Source: Oceanospirillum maris DSM 6286
GTDB taxonomy: Bacteria; Pseudomonadota; Gammaproteobacteria; Pseudomonadales; Halomonadaceae
NCBI RefSeq assembly: GCF_000422865.1
Contig: NZ_KE383937.1
Span: forward strand, 254,813 to 318,812
Length of the DNA stretch: 64,000 nucleotides
Direction: 5' to 3'
Made by a program: the position numbers and the translations under genes
Notes under the pieces: generated by a model
Told to the model about the DNA's origin: nothing
Databases searched by the model: none
The model's input: only the letters and a program-made list of their open reading frames with translations
Part shown: positions 27,104-37,139 of the stretch, piece after piece
Position numbering within the stretch: position 1 is the first letter of the stretch
Layout of the letters: each line of letters opens with the position of its first letter

Positions 27104-28906
27104 CTAAGCTCGGTACCACGTTTTAATCATGGTTTTAAGTAAGGTGGTATCGATAGGTTTGGTTAAAAAATCTTGCATATTTGCTTCGATACAGGTTTGG
27201 CGATCAATCGACATGACATTAGCCGTTAAAGCGACAATGGTTGTGTTTTGATTGATACCGCTATGGGCGCGTAGGTTCTGGCTGCAAGTGATGCCATCCA
27301 TAATAGGCATTTGGCAGTCCATTAGAATTAAGCCGTATTGTGTTGATTGGCACATTTCTAGAGCTACCTGACCGTTAATGGCATGTTCTGAAGGGTAGCC
27401 CAGCTTGCTGAGAATCGTCATCGCAAGCTTGGCATTTACCTGATTATCTTCGACGACCAATACAGGACGACCTATTGTTTGGACTGTATGATGGGGTATT
27501 GATGAGGATGAGGTTATAGCTGAAGGTGAGCTTGGCACGGGCTGTTTGCCAAAGGCTTTAACCGGCAAGGTAAACCAAAAGGTCGAGCCTTTTTTCAGTC
27601 GACTTTTTACGCCAAATTGACCACCTAAGGCTTCAATAATCTCTCGGCATAGGGATAAACCTAAGCCGCTGCCGCCGTAGTTACGAGTGGTAGAGCTGTC
27701 TGCTTGGGTAAAGGGTTGGAATAGCTGACGCTGCACATCCAAAGGAATGCCTATGCCGGTATCCTCAATTTCGAAACGTATATCGAAGATATCCAATTCT
27801 GGTTTTTTAGGTGAAGATGGCGTGATACGAAGCTCAACTGATCCTTGGTTGGTGAACTTAACGGCGTTACCTAACAAGTTGATCAAAATTTGCTGTAAAC
27901 GAAGTGGGTCAGTGATAATGCTTTCAGGTAATTCAGGGGCGATGGATAACTTAAAGTGTAGGTTTTTCTCAATCAAGGTGGCATTGATCACTGATTTAGC
28001 ATCTTGAACATGCTGTGTCAGAGAAACGGTTTTTTGCTCTATCGGCATCTTGTTTTGCTGCAAACGAGAGAGATCGAGAATATTATTGATCAAGTTTAAA
28101 AGAGCATTACCTGAGGCGGTTATATCATTTAACAGTGATTGGTTTTGAGGTGTTTTTTGAAAGCTTTTATCCAACGTAAGTAGCTGAATAGAGCCAAGAA
28201 TACCATTAAGAGGTGTGCGTATTTCGTGACTCATATTCGATAAGAAATCACTTTTACTTTGACTGGCGGCTTCTGCTTTAATGGCTAAGCGCTGATTTTT
28301 ACGTAACTCGATATAGTTGATTAAAGCAAATGCAGCGCCAATGGCTAAAATGGCACATAGGAAAAAGACAACACTTCGGTAATTTTCTTGTACTTTAATG
28401 GCAAAGTGGCTTTCTATCTCAGAAATAGCAGACGCGATTGTTCTAGAAGAGTGCATAAAACGGGGTACAAAATACTCCATCTGTGTCCTGTATATTTTTG
28501 CTTGGGCAGGAGACAGTTGATCAAGATTGTTTTCCAGTTGAACAAGGATTTGGTGAAGGGCTTCTGCATCTAGTAAAATATCTTTGTCGATCTGTTTTAT
28601 CAACTCACGGGTTGCCCCTTTCGTAATCACATTAATACGGCTCCAGAGAATTTCCATTCTCAAGCTAACCTCACTAATAGATGCCTCAGAAGGGTCTGCC
28701 ACGTAATGATTAAGCTGACTGATTAAGCGCAGCAATTCAATTTCAACTCGGGTGCTATTCCAGTAGCGCTCATCTTTTGTGAGTAAAGAAAACTCATCAA
28801 TCTCTTTTTCAAGATGAAATAAAGTGCTTGCGACCACGCTAACAAGTGCTATCAAGCTAACAGCTAAGATTATAGGCTTAAAAATACTTGACGGCTTATT
28901 CTGCAC
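27104..28906 (-). CDS. Hybrid sensor histidine kinase
   Basis: A 600-residue inner-membrane two-component sensor. A membrane helix at about 9-29, a helical periplasmic domain and a second helix at about 178-198 precede the kinase. H-box SNMSHEIRTPLNG (phosphorylated H227), N-box NLLGNAVKF, G-boxes DTGIGI and GGSGLGL follow. A C-terminal receiver domain carries VLVVEDN and D530 in LILMDCQMPIMDG. No HPt domain or partner regulator is next to it, so an external phosphotransfer protein is needed. The gene follows the molybdopterin-fold-like secreted protein by 24 bases on the same strand, so the two are probably one operon and the secreted protein may be its sensor partner. Confidence 0.92.
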   Translation of the reverse strand: MQNKPSSIFKPIILAVSLIALVSVVASTLFHLEKEIDEFSLLTKDERYWNSTRVEIELLRLISQLNHYVADPSEASISEVSLRMEILWSRINVITKGATRELIKQIDKDILLDAEALHQILVQLENNLDQLSPAQAKIYRTQMEYFVPRFMHSSRTIASAISEIESHFAIKVQENYRSVVFFLCAILAIGAAFALINYIELRKNQRLAIKAEAASQSKSDFLSNMSHEIRTPLNGILGSIQLLTLDKSFQKTPQNQSLLNDITASGNALLNLINNILDLSRLQQNKMPIEQKTVSLTQHVQDAKSVINATLIEKNLHFKLSIAPELPESIITDPLRLQQILINLLGNAVKFTNQGSVELRITPSSPKKPELDIFDIRFEIEDTGIGIPLDVQRQLFQPFTQADSSTTRNYGGSGLGLSLCREIIEALGGQFGVKSRLKKGSTFWFTLPVKAFGKQPVPSSPSAITSSSSIPHHTVQTIGRPVLVVEDNQVNAKLAMTILSKLGYPSEHAINGQVALEMCQSTQYGLILMDCQMPIMDGITCSQNLRAHSGINQNTTIVALTANVMSIDRQTCIEANMQDFLTKPIDTTLLKTMIKTWYRA

Positions 28907-28930
28907 AGGTAAATGACCTCCTGAAACGGC

Positions 28931-29491
28931 TTAAGGGTTCAATATGATAGCTTTTAGCTGCCATATTGAATGAGCTTGAAAAGGAGGAATATTGATAGCG
29001 GGGTTATCTGAAAAAGGGTAAAGCACCCATAATGGGCCCTTGTCTCTGATGCGCATTTTTTTTCCGTCCATGGCGTATGCAATAAAAGCATTGTGTTCGA
29101 TCAGCGTGTCAATTTCTACCTTAATAAAGTAATCATTCAGAGCAACCATTGTAAGCGTCTTACCTTTGGGGTCGGACTTGAGGTGCTCAAACAGTGTTTT
29201 AAATGAGACTGTAGTATAGGTATGAGGTGTCTCTGTCCAAATGGTTTCGGTCGTTATTTTATCAGAGGGTAAAGCTTGAAGCTCATTAAGCGTGAAACTA
29301 ACGTCCTGCGGCGCTACGCCTCTGATCGTGAGTATTAATGGTTGAGCCAGCGTGATGGTACTCAATAGCGTGAAGCCTAACCCTAACGTTAAAACAGGCA
29401 ATAGCCTCAATAGCAAAAATTGAAACGCCGGCAAGCTGTTACGATATAGGGTATCAGTCGGTGGTTCGGTATCGGTCGGTACAGCAATCAT
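28931..29491 (-). CDS. Secreted molybdopterin-binding-fold-like protein
   Basis: 186 residues: an N-terminal hydrophobic segment (about 25-48, ending TLAQP) serving as signal or anchor, then a domain with LTIRGVAPQDVSFTLNELQALP, VSFKTLFEHLK, DYFIKVEIDTLIEHNAFIAY and the C-terminal PLWVLYPFSD. This follows the sulfite-oxidase-like molybdopterin-binding fold in outline, but the catalytic Cys and most cofactor contacts are missing, so it is probably a ligand-binding relative and not an enzyme. Together with the hybrid kinase 24 bases downstream it looks like a periplasmic input module. Confidence 0.65.
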   Translation of the reverse strand: MIAVPTDTEPPTDTLYRNSLPAFQFLLLRLLPVLTLGLGFTLLSTITLAQPLILTIRGVAPQDVSFTLNELQALPSDKITTETIWTETPHTYTTVSFKTLFEHLKSDPKGKTLTMVALNDYFIKVEIDTLIEHNAFIAYAMDGKKMRIRDKGPLWVLYPFSDNPAINIPPFQAHSIWQLKAIILNP

Positions 29492-29560
29492 TGTTGAAGC
29501 CCCCAGTATTACAAGTACGAATTCTGCTCAGAACTAGAATATTAGGTACTGGTGATCATG

Positions 29561-29650
29561 AGAGCAATAGGGTAATAGATGAACAATAGGGTAATAGGTG
29601 AACAATAAGATATTAGATGAAGAGAAAAGGATAATAGATGAAGAGCAAGG
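29561..29650. repeat. Degenerate tandem repeat, 19-21 bp unit
   Basis: Four and a half units of the type AACAATAGGGTAATAGATG at 29561-29581, 29582-29600, 29601-29619, 29620-29640 and 29641-29650 (partial). They lie between sodB and the kinase operon. No coding role is seen. Confidence 0.7.
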
Positions 29651-29655
29651 TAGAG

Positions 29656-29683
29656 CTGGCTCTAATCTCACGATAAGAGCCAG
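29656..29683. terminator. Hairpin downstream of sodB
   Basis: CTGGCTCT...AGAGCCAG with a 12-base loop. There is no clear U-tract on the minus strand, so termination is uncertain. Confidence 0.45.
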
Positions 29684-29730
29684 TTCCATTGTTTAGCCAA
29701 ATGCTAGATCACTAAGCTAAACGCGAGGTA

Positions 29731-30315
29731 TCATGCTGCGAAGTTAGCGGCAGCAAAATCCCAGTTTGCAAGAGACCAGAAACCCGCTAGGTAGTCTGGA
29801 CGTACATTGCGGTAATCGATGTAGTAAGCGTGTTCCCAAAGGTCAACGGTTAGCAGTGCCGTTTGGTCTGCGGTCATTGGGCAGCCAGCATTACTGGTGT
29901 TAACGATTTCTAGAGAACCGTCAGCGTTCTTAACAAGCCACGTCCAGCTAGAACCAAAGTTGTTAACAGCTTTATCGTTGAATTCAGTTTTGAATGCTTC
30001 GAAAGAACCCCATTTGGCATTAATCGCATCAGCGATTGCGCCTGTTGGCTCACCGCCACCGTTTGGAGATAGGCTGTTCCAATAGAAGGTGTGGTTCCAG
30101 ATTTGAGCGGCATTATTGAAAATTGGGCCCGCTGGCGCTGCTTTAATAATCTCTTCCAGAGTTTTGCCTTCAAACTCAGTACCAGGCACTAAACCATTAA
30201 GCTTAACCACGTAAGTGTTGTGGTGTTTGCCGTGGTGAAAGTCTAGTGTTTCGGCAGAGATGTGCGGTGCTAGTGCTGATTTTTCATAAGGTAGTGCAGG
30301 TAGTTCAAATGCCAT
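29731..30315 (-). CDS. sodB: Superoxide dismutase, Fe type
   Basis: Converts superoxide to peroxide and oxygen in the cytoplasm. The 194 residues match E. coli SodB: AFELPALPYEKSALAPHIS at the start, and metal ligands H27, H75 (NHTFYW), D158 and H162 (DLWEHAYYIDY). AAQIWNHTFYWNSLSPNGGGEP points to the iron-type enzyme. The frame is open six codons further upstream, but the ATG at 30315 matches family starts and has GGAG eight bases upstream. It is a single gene. Confidence 0.97.
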   Translation of the reverse strand: MAFELPALPYEKSALAPHISAETLDFHHGKHHNTYVVKLNGLVPGTEFEGKTLEEIIKAAPAGPIFNNAAQIWNHTFYWNSLSPNGGGEPTGAIADAINAKWGSFEAFKTEFNDKAVNNFGSSWTWLVKNADGSLEIVNTSNAGCPMTADQTALLTVDLWEHAYYIDYRNVRPDYLAGFWSLANWDFAAANFAA

Positions 30316-30722
30316 GGTTATTTTCTCCATCAACTCACGTCAATAAAATATAAAGCCACCCTAAAATGAAGGCGCTTCGTTCATCATGTTGAATTAGATA
30401 TTAGGGTACGCTTTTTTAGACGTTTATCTAACATCTGTTTTTAAAGTGTGTGAATAATAGCACTTCGTTTACAGGGTTTCTATTTCTGAGTAGAACACTT
30501 GGATATTCTTCCCCTGTGAATTTAGACGAAAAAATCTGTCATAATTAAGTTGCACAAGTTTTGCTTTCGCAATTGACTTGGCCTTGTTGATCCGTACATT
30601 TATTTTCGTAACGCAATGTAATAGCCTATATTGGATAAATTGATTGTTCAGAGTCAAGGTGGATATTGCCCTTGCTGTGACAATGCGTTGCTTGACTTAC
30701 AACTGACCCTCGGACTTAAACC
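30316..30722. other. Intergenic region upstream of sodB and the coiled-coil protein
   Basis: About 400 bases between divergent genes. It is AT-rich, with no convincing gene, RNA or operator that I can name. A 62-codon minus-strand frame here has no ribosome-binding site or family features. Confidence 0.5.
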
Positions 30723-31688
30723 ATGCCACCTGATAGCCACAATATGAAAATTGTACCGGAACGAGATGACGATGATCTAATGCCCGTGGGCCGTATGCCT
30801 GTAGGAAATGTGCCTGAGGGGCGCTCATCCGAGGGAGGAAAGCCCCCACGAGTGGCATCAAAGCGAGCTGGAACGTCCGGCTCTTTGGGGCTGCTGTGGG
30901 TGGCTATTGTTTTGCTTCTTGCAGGTCTTGCTGCTGTTTTTTACCAAAATACACAGTTGATCGGTAAGCTCGCGGAGCAGCAGTCGAACCTGAATAAAGC
31001 TGGGGAGCGTATTCAGTTGTTAGAAAGCGAACTGACAGCAACGGGGCTTGATCTGTCTCAATCGGGTAGCACTCTAGAAAAGAGAATTGAAATCTCCGAG
31101 CTTGAAATCCGTAAGCTGTGGGATTTGAGTAATAAGCGCAACCGGCCTGATATCGCTCAAAATGCCACTACGCTTAAAACGCTGAGTCAAAAGCTAAGCG
31201 CCCTTGAGGCCGACCTAAAAGGGCAGCAGGTTGCACTAAAAGATGAGATAGTGGCCCGAGATAATCAGGATAAAGCGCTGAAAACGGAGCAGGCCACTTA
31301 TAGCCAACGTTTTACGGTGTTAAATACAGATTTAGGTAGCTTAAAAACAAGCTTGAACGAATTAAAAACAGGGTTTAGTGGGCAAAAAACTGAGTTGAAT
31401 GCCCTGCAAACCAAGTTAAGCGCAGCCAATCTTAGTATGAATGCCAATATTGGCGAGCTTGATCGTAACCAAGCGCAGCTTAAAACTCAGATTGAGGCTT
31501 TTGGTCGTCAACTGGCTAAAAAAGATGAAGGTCTTGAATATCAAAATATTGAACAAACACTTCAAGATTATGACGAACGCTTGGATGCCATTGATGCATC
31601 ACGTCGGCAGTTAACCAGCCATGTCACTCGCCTGAATACTGAGGTGAATAACCTTCAGTTAGAGGTGAATACGTTGACTAAAAAATGA
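30723..31688 (+). CDS. Membrane-anchored coiled-coil protein
   Basis: 321 residues in three parts: an acidic/Pro-Gly-rich cytoplasmic N-terminus (about 1-52, with ERDDDDLMPVGRMPVGNVPEG), one membrane helix (about 54-73, SLGLLWVAIVLLLAGLAAVF) and a long coiled coil up to the C-terminus, rich in Leu, Lys and Gln heptads. Such proteins often bridge envelope layers or organise division or polar complexes. I do not recognise a named family. An in-frame ATG at 30744 is an alternative start, and neither has a strong ribosome-binding site. The surroundings (sodB, htpG) give no hint of function. Confidence 0.75.
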   Translation: MPPDSHNMKIVPERDDDDLMPVGRMPVGNVPEGRSSEGGKPPRVASKRAGTSGSLGLLWVAIVLLLAGLAAVFYQNTQLIGKLAEQQSNLNKAGERIQLLESELTATGLDLSQSGSTLEKRIEISELEIRKLWDLSNKRNRPDIAQNATTLKTLSQKLSALEADLKGQQVALKDEIVARDNQDKALKTEQATYSQRFTVLNTDLGSLKTSLNELKTGFSGQKTELNALQTKLSAANLSMNANIGELDRNQAQLKTQIEAFGRQLAKKDEGLEYQNIEQTLQDYDERLDAIDASRRQLTSHVTRLNTEVNNLQLEVNTLTKK

Positions 31689-31733
31689 GTGATCAAGGAT
31701 AACCTCAATACAATAAATGTTAATAGATGATAT

Positions 31734-31767
31734 CAAGAGGGCTTTGGTTACCACCAAGGCCTTCTTG
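31734..31767 (+). terminator. Long hairpin downstream of the coiled-coil gene
   Basis: CAAGAGGGCTTTGGT-tacc-ACCAAGGCCTTCTTG pairs at 13 of 15 positions but lacks a U-tract. It may be a Rho-independent terminator of poor quality or an mRNA end stabiliser. Confidence 0.4.
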
Positions 31768-31852
31768 GTTATGGCCAAAAAAATAATGTTTAGATCGATA
31801 ATAGCCTCTAGATAGCCCTATAAAAACAATCACTTAAATTTTTTGTCCAAGA

Positions 31853-31880
31853 CTTGAAATTAAACCTGTGGCTCCCATAT
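31853..31880 (+). promoter_or_regulatory. Sigma-32 heat-shock promoter of htpG
   Basis: CTTGAAA (31853-31859), 13-base spacer, TCCCATAT (31873-31880). It is close to the consensus CTTGAAA-N11-16-CCCCATNT and sits about 115 bases upstream of htpG. Confidence 0.8.
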
Positions 31881-31994
31881 AGATAGACAGATAAACAAGG
31901 GCGGTAATTTAAAAAAAATTTCCGGTCATTACTGGCTCGTCATTAATAGTCGTGATGTTGCTCTTATTATTTAAACCTATGGAGATCTGACTCA

Positions 31995-33911
31995 ATGTCC
32001 GCTGAAGCACAGAAAGAAACGCTTGGTTTTCAGACTGAAGTAAAACAACTTCTGCATCTGATGATTCATTCTTTGTACTCTAATAAAGAGATTTTCCTGC
32101 GTGAATTGATTTCCAACGCCTCTGATGCGTGTGACAAGTTACGCTACAAAGCGTTAGAAAATGGTGCGTTATACGAAGGCCAGTCTGAACTACAGGTAAA
32201 AATTACCGCTAATCCTGAAAACAATACCGTCACTATTAGTGATACAGGTATTGGCATGAATCGCCAAGATGTGATCGACCACTTGGGTACGATTGCTAAA
32301 TCTGGCACCTCTGAATTTTTAAGCCAATTGACGGGCGATCAGAAAAAAGATTCTCAGTTGATTGGTCAATTTGGTGTGGGTTTTTACTCCTCGTTTATTG
32401 TTGCGGATGAAGTTGAAGTTATCACCCGTAAAGCAGGTAGCCCCGCAGGGGAAGGCGTACGTTGGGTCTCAAAAGGTGATGGCGAATTTACCATTGAAAC
32501 CGTTGAAAAAGCGGAACGCGGCACCTCGATTACTCTAACGCTGAAAGCTGATGAGAAAGAGTTCTCTGAAGATTTCCGCCTGCGTAACTTGATTCGTAAG
32601 TATTCTGATCATATCGCTGTACCTGTACTGATGGAAAAACAGTCCTTTGATGAACCCAAAGAAGGTGAAGAAGCGGCTGATAAAGCACCTGAATTTGAAG
32701 CGGTCAACGAAGCAAAAGCACTATGGACACGTTCACGTACCGATGTGAATGATGAGGAATACAGCGAGTTCTATAAGCATGTTTCCCATGACTTCACTGA
32801 TCCGCTAACGTGGTCACATAACAAGGTTGAAGGTAAGCTGGAATACACAAGCTTGCTGTATCTTCCGAGTAAAGCACCGTTTGATATGTACCATCGTGAA
32901 GCCTCACGGGGTCTAAAATTGTACGTACAGCGTGTCTTTATTATGGATGATGCTGAGCAGTTCCTGCCGCTGTATCTGCGCTTTATCAAGGGTGTGGTCG
33001 ATTCTAACGATCTATCATTGAACGTATCCCGTGAAATTCTACAGCAAGATCCAAACATCACATCCATGAAGAGCGCGCTAACCAAACGCGTACTGGATAT
33101 GCTGAGCAAACTGGCTAAGAACGATGCGGAAAAATACCAAACGTTCTGGAATGAGTTCGGTAGCGTACTAAAAGAGGGCCCAGGGGAAGATTTCTCTAAC
33201 AAAGAGAAAATCGCTAAGCTGCTGCGCTTTGCTTCAACTCATGGCAGTGATGACACTCAGAATGTAGCGCTGGCTGATTACGTTGAACGCATGAAAGAAG
33301 GTCAGGATAAAATCTACTTCTTAACGGCTGAAAACTACAATACAGCGAAAAATAGCCCGCACCTTGAGATCTTCCGTAAGAAAGGTATCGAAGTGTTGTT
33401 GATGACAGATCGCATCGACGAATGGTTAATGAGCCACCTGACCGAGTTCGACGGCAAGTCTTTCCAAGATGTTGCTAAAGGTGAGCTGGATTTAGGCGAT
33501 ACCGAAACAGAAGAAGATAAAAAAGCCCAAGAAGCTGCCGCTGAAAAAGTGGAAGGCATGATTGAACGCACTAAAGAGCTGCTAAAGGAGCAGGTCGAAG
33601 ATGTGCGTGTGACTCATCGTCTTACTGATTCACCGGCCTGCGTGGTGCTGAATGATGGCGAAATGGGTGAGCAGATGCGTCAGATTATGGCGGCTGCAGG
33701 TCAAGAGATTCCAGAAGCAAAACCTGTACTGGAATTAAACCCAGCGCATCCTTTGATTCTGAAGCTTGACCAAGAACAGGATGAATCGCGTTTCGGTGAG
33801 CTGGCACGTATTATTCTGGATCAAGCGATGTTGGCCGAAGGCCGTCAGCTGAAAGATGCTGCCAGCTATGTACAGCGTCTAAACCGTTTATTACTTGAGC
33901 TGGCAGGTTAA
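31995..33911 (+). CDS. htpG: Chaperone HtpG (Hsp90)
   Basis: A cytoplasmic ATP-dependent chaperone of 638 residues. The N-terminal GHKL ATPase domain shows [16 protein letters not shown] and GQFGVGFYS. The middle domain carries [10 protein letters not shown] and NVSREILQQ, and the C-terminal dimerisation domain ends [19 protein letters not shown] precedes the ATG (TATGGAGATCTGACTCAATG). A sigma-32 promoter upstream and a strong terminator downstream make it a single heat-shock gene. Confidence 0.98.
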   Translation: MSAEAQKETLGFQTEVKQLLHLMIHSLYSNKEIFLRELISNASDACDKLRYKALENGALYEGQSELQVKITANPENNTVTISDTGIGMNRQDVIDHLGTIAKSGTSEFLSQLTGDQKKDSQLIGQFGVGFYSSFIVADEVEVITRKAGSPAGEGVRWVSKGDGEFTIETVEKAERGTSITLTLKADEKEFSEDFRLRNLIRKYSDHIAVPVLMEKQSFDEPKEGEEAADKAPEFEAVNEAKALWTRSRTDVNDEEYSEFYKHVSHDFTDPLTWSHNKVEGKLEYTSLLYLPSKAPFDMYHREASRGLKLYVQRVFIMDDAEQFLPLYLRFIKGVVDSNDLSLNVSREILQQDPNITSMKSALTKRVLDMLSKLAKNDAEKYQTFWNEFGSVLKEGPGEDFSNKEKIAKLLRFASTHGSDDTQNVALADYVERMKEGQDKIYFLTAENYNTAKNSPHLEIFRKKGIEVLLMTDRIDEWLMSHLTEFDGKSFQDVAKGELDLGDTETEEDKKAQEAAAEKVEGMIERTKELLKEQVEDVRVTHRLTDSPACVVLNDGEMGEQMRQIMAAAGQEIPEAKPVLELNPAHPLILKLDQEQDESRFGELARIILDQAMLAEGRQLKDAASYVQRLNRLLLELAG

Positions 33912-34001
33912 CTTTCGACAATTAATTTCTCGGTTATTAACCGATAGCACAAGACCTTTATCATCAAGTTTTATTATTAAGCACCGTGATGGTTTTGGAA
34001 T

Positions 34002-34036
34002 AAAAAGGGCAGCCTGAAGAGGTTGCCCTTTTTTTA
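34002..34036 (+). terminator. Intrinsic terminator of htpG
   Basis: AAAAGGGCA, a 12-base loop and TGCCCTTTTTTT, about 90 bases after the stop codon. Confidence 0.88.
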
Positions 34037-34290
34037 TGTAAGGATATTTCAATAGTGAATTTGACTGCTAAAAACCATCTAAATAGATAATAAAACCTAG
34101 ATTAAGCGTTTATGTCAGTTGTCGTTTCTAATTGTTACCATTAAATTAAATAATAGCGCTATATCAATTTTTTCTTTTGATTTAGACTTAAGGATGAGAG
34201 GGGTACCTGGCAGGGTATAAATTATTAAATATCTTTATGGCGATTGATTTAAATAATGACAAAAATACGATTCTACTTGGAGGGTTCAGT
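34037..34290. other. AT-rich intergenic region before the chemoreceptor
   Basis: About 250 bases without a gene. A frame open from 34237 runs into the chemoreceptor, but its first 18 codons lack family similarity. No clear sigma-28 promoter was found. Confidence 0.4.
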
Positions 34291-36180
34291 ATGACGCTGA
34301 AGAATAAAGTGCTTGCCGTTGTTCTTTTGCCCGTACTGTTGATTACGCTGATACTGACGCTTATTAGCTATAACGACTTGAAAAAGGAGATTGAGGAGAC
34401 CGTTAATACAGATACTCAAAGAATTGTCCATGATACGAGTATCACTATTAACGTATGGTTAAAAGCTAAAGCGGCTGTTGCTGAGTCTTTTGCTCGTATA
34501 TCGACAGAGCAAGACAATTTATTGCCTCTTTTGCAGCAAGGAAGAGAGACGGGTGGTTTTGACGCTTTCTATTATGGTCGTTCAGATGGGCGTGCCATTT
34601 TTTCTGATCCAGTTTTACAACAGCAACTGGATGCCAAAGGGTTTGATCCAACAGGTCGCCCTTGGTATCTAGCTGCAAAGAAATCAGGTAAAACAATTTT
34701 TACTGCGCCCTACCAAGATGCCAACTCTGGTCTATTGATTCTTTCTGCTGCTAGCCCAGTGATTAACAATGGCCAACTAAAAGGTGTTGTTGCTGCTGAC
34801 CTAGGATTAGGTGAAGTGCTTGATATTATCGAGCATATCGATATTGGCGATGATGGTTTTGTTATGCTCGTTGACGAAACAGGCCTTGTGGTGGCTCATC
34901 CTGATAAATCACTGTTGATGAAACCCTTAGATTCAATGGGTTCTGGTTTCTCTCCATCAGAGGTGAAGCGGTTTGCTCTGAATCAGGTGATGGAAATAAA
35001 AACTATTAACGGCATTGATCACCTTGTACGTTTTGAGCGGGTTGGTGATTCACGCTTTTATATCGGCGTTGCTGTAAAAGAACACCTTGTTATGGCTCCG
35101 GTGACTAATCTTTTGGTGGCTAACAGCCTTGTGTCGCTTGTCTTAATTATTGTGGCAGGGGCGGTAGGCATGATGGTCATTAGCCGCGTTATGGAACCTC
35201 TTTGTGCGGTGAGCTCTGCTTTAGAGGAAATTGCACAGGGTGAAGGTGATTTAACCAAGCGTTTAGAGGTTCTCTCCAATGATGAAATTGGCGCTCTAGC
35301 GGGTAATTTTAATCGTTTCGTTGATTCGATGTATAACATTATTAAGAGTATCTCCTCTTTGTCTGCGGACCTTCGTTATACCGCCGAAGCCAGTGCTAAA
35401 GTGGCGCAGAGTACTAGCGAAGATGTGCAGAGCCAGATGTCTGAAGTTTCTATGGTTGCCGCTGCGGTTGAAGAGATGGCAACAGCGACTCAAGAGATTG
35501 CAAATAATGCTGAGAGCACTGCATCGGCTGCCTATCAATGTGCGGAAGCTAGCCGAGAAGGGCAAGAGGTTGTTTCCAAAACCCGAGTATCCATTGAAGA
35601 GCTATCTGGGAAAATTCAAGATGCCGCCGGTGTGATTGATCGGTTAAGCGGGCACTCACAGGATATCGACTCTATTTTGTCTACGATTCAAGGTGTTGCA
35701 GAGCAAACGAACCTGTTGGCATTGAATGCGGCTATTGAAGCGGCTCGTGCCGGAGAGCAGGGGCGGGGCTTTGCCGTGGTAGCGGATGAGGTGAGAGTCC
35801 TTTCCCAGCGAACCCATGAATCAACAGAAGAGATTCAGCAGATGATTGCGAGTCTGCAAAAAGCCTCTAAAGATGCTGTCGGAATTATGTCCAGTAGTCG
35901 CGATCAGGCTGAACAGAGTGTTAGTGAGGCCAATGGCGCTTATGAAAGACTGCTCAATATTACGGATGCGATTACCGCGATTAGCGATATGTCGACTCAA
36001 ACAGCTGCTGCGACAGAAGAGCAGACTCAGGTGAACCATAGTATTTCAGAGAATACACTGCGTATTCGAGATATTGCGGATCAGTTATCTGAGGAGTCTA
36101 ACGTATCGAAAGAGCGTGCAGCGGAGCTAAATGCTTTGGCTGAAAGCCTTAATGATCAGGTGAGTCGGTTTAAGCTATAA
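34291..36180 (+). CDS. Methyl-accepting chemotaxis protein, dCache sensor
   Basis: 629 residues: membrane helix about 8-30, a periplasmic double-Cache-like domain ([62 protein letters not shown]), second helix about 268-292, HAMP, and the cytoplasmic signalling hairpin with [20 protein letters not shown] and [11 protein letters not shown]. Cache domains of this kind usually bind amino acids or small organic acids. The ATG at 34291 has GGAGGG seven bases upstream and is preferred over the upstream in-frame ATG at 34237. It would control swimming through CheA/CheW, which are outside the window. Confidence 0.93.
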   Translation: MTLKNKVLAVVLLPVLLITLILTLISYNDLKKEIEETVNTDTQRIVHDTSITINVWLKAKAAVAESFARISTEQDNLLPLLQQGRETGGFDAFYYGRSDGRAIFSDPVLQQQLDAKGFDPTGRPWYLAAKKSGKTIFTAPYQDANSGLLILSAASPVINNGQLKGVVAADLGLGEVLDIIEHIDIGDDGFVMLVDETGLVVAHPDKSLLMKPLDSMGSGFSPSEVKRFALNQVMEIKTINGIDHLVRFERVGDSRFYIGVAVKEHLVMAPVTNLLVANSLVSLVLIIVAGAVGMMVISRVMEPLCAVSSALEEIAQGEGDLTKRLEVLSNDEIGALAGNFNRFVDSMYNIIKSISSLSADLRYTAEASAKVAQSTSEDVQSQMSEVSMVAAAVEEMATATQEIANNAESTASAAYQCAEASREGQEVVSKTRVSIEELSGKIQDAAGVIDRLSGHSQDIDSILSTIQGVAEQTNLLALNAAIEAARAGEQGRGFAVVADEVRVLSQRTHESTEEIQQMIASLQKASKDAVGIMSSSRDQAEQSVSEANGAYERLLNITDAITAISDMSTQTAAATEEQTQVNHSISENTLRIRDIADQLSEESNVSKERAAELNALAESLNDQVSRFKL

Positions 36181-36197
36181 GCTGTATTCTATTATTG

Positions 36198-36233
36198 AAG
36201 CCAGTTTCTATTTCAAGGAAGCTGGCTTTTTTG
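36198..36233 (+). terminator. Intrinsic terminator of the chemoreceptor gene, overlapping the convergent gene's 3' end
   Basis: AAGCCAG, 17-base loop, CTGGCTT, TTTTT. The right half lies inside the last codons of the convergent DUF454 gene. Confidence 0.75.
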
Positions 36234-36638
36234 TTGTCGCTGCCAGTAGCGTTCGGCGGCAATATCAATAGGCTCAGAACGGTGTCGCCATACGTACCAT
36301 AGACCATAAAAAATAATAAAAACAACGAGGACTTTTAGCCATAATGCGAATGGACGAAATAATAACGGATAGCTGACCATTGTTAGCATCATGGTCGTAG
36401 AGATGAGCTTTGCTTTCAGCGGAATAACACGGTCTTGCTCCCACGCTTGAATAATGGGGCCAAAGGTTTTTTGATTAAGTAGCCATCGGTGAATCTTTTT
36501 TGATCCTTTGGAGAAAAAAAACGCGGCAAGAATAATAAAAGGTGTTGTGGGTAATAATGGAAGAACAACTCCAATGGCTCCTAGCAATAAGGCAAAAAAA
36601 CCAGCGACCATAAACAAAGGTTTTCTGAATCGATTCAT
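36213..36638 (-). CDS. YbaN family (DUF454) inner-membrane protein
   Basis: 141 residues with three to four hydrophobic helices and the family hallmark GAIGVVLPLLPTTPFIILAAFFFSKGS near the N-terminus, then HRWLLNQKTFGPIIQAWEQDR. This matches E. coli YbaN and relatives, whose function is unknown. It follows the Cys-rich exported protein by 36 bases on the same strand, so the two may be co-transcribed. Confidence 0.9.
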   Translation of the reverse strand: MNRFRKPLFMVAGFFALLLGAIGVVLPLLPTTPFIILAAFFFSKGSKKIHRWLLNQKTFGPIIQAWEQDRVIPLKAKLISTTMMLTMVSYPLLFRPFALWLKVLVVFIIFYGLWYVWRHRSEPIDIAAERYWQRQQKSQLP

Positions 36639-36674
36639 CTTATTACCCTCGTCTGACCGCTTTTGGTCATGGCG

Positions 36675-36944
36675 CTAGTCTTTAACTAACTCTTTTGTTT
36701 TTTCAACGGCTTCGGATGCGCCTTCTTTTGCTGAGCAAGCGGTGCGCTCGGCGGCACATTTTGTCATGCAGCCCATTTTACCAAAGGTATCGTCAAAATA
36801 GCGCACCTTACAACTGGCTTCACATGCGGTTTGCTTAAGAGAGCAGCTTGCTTGGGCTGTCATAGAGGCAAAAGTGAGGGATAATGCAGTGCCAGCTAGC
36901 AGTATCGCATGGGCATATTTATTTTGAGTGAGTTTAGGCAGCAT
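36675..36944 (-). CDS. Small exported cysteine-rich protein
   Basis: 89 residues: a signal peptide (AHAILLAGTALSLTFASMTAQA, cleavage near AQA-S) and a mature part of about 55 residues with seven cysteines spaced as SCSLKQTACEASCK and GCMTKCAAERTAC. Paired CxxxC-like spacing suggests disulfides or metal binding in the periplasm. The ATG at 36944 has AGGA seven bases upstream; an upstream in-frame ATG at 37037 would add a non-signal-like N-terminus. No family is recognised. It precedes the DUF454 gene. Confidence 0.65.
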   Translation of the reverse strand: MLPKLTQNKYAHAILLAGTALSLTFASMTAQASCSLKQTACEASCKVRYFDDTFGKMGCMTKCAAERTACSAKEGASEAVEKTKELVKD

Positions 36945-37139
36945 CGTTTTTCCTGTTTCTGTTGATAAAAAATCTAATGGTGAACGCGCTAATAAAGCTC
37001 CATTGTTTGGACTAGCAGACTTATTGCGTCGATTCATGCTATTAATCTACTAATTATCTTAATTTTTCATACCTCTGTGCAAGGGCGTTGGCATTGTTTT
37101 GCAGAGAAGGCTTGATATATCCACTGGAGTAAAGACATT

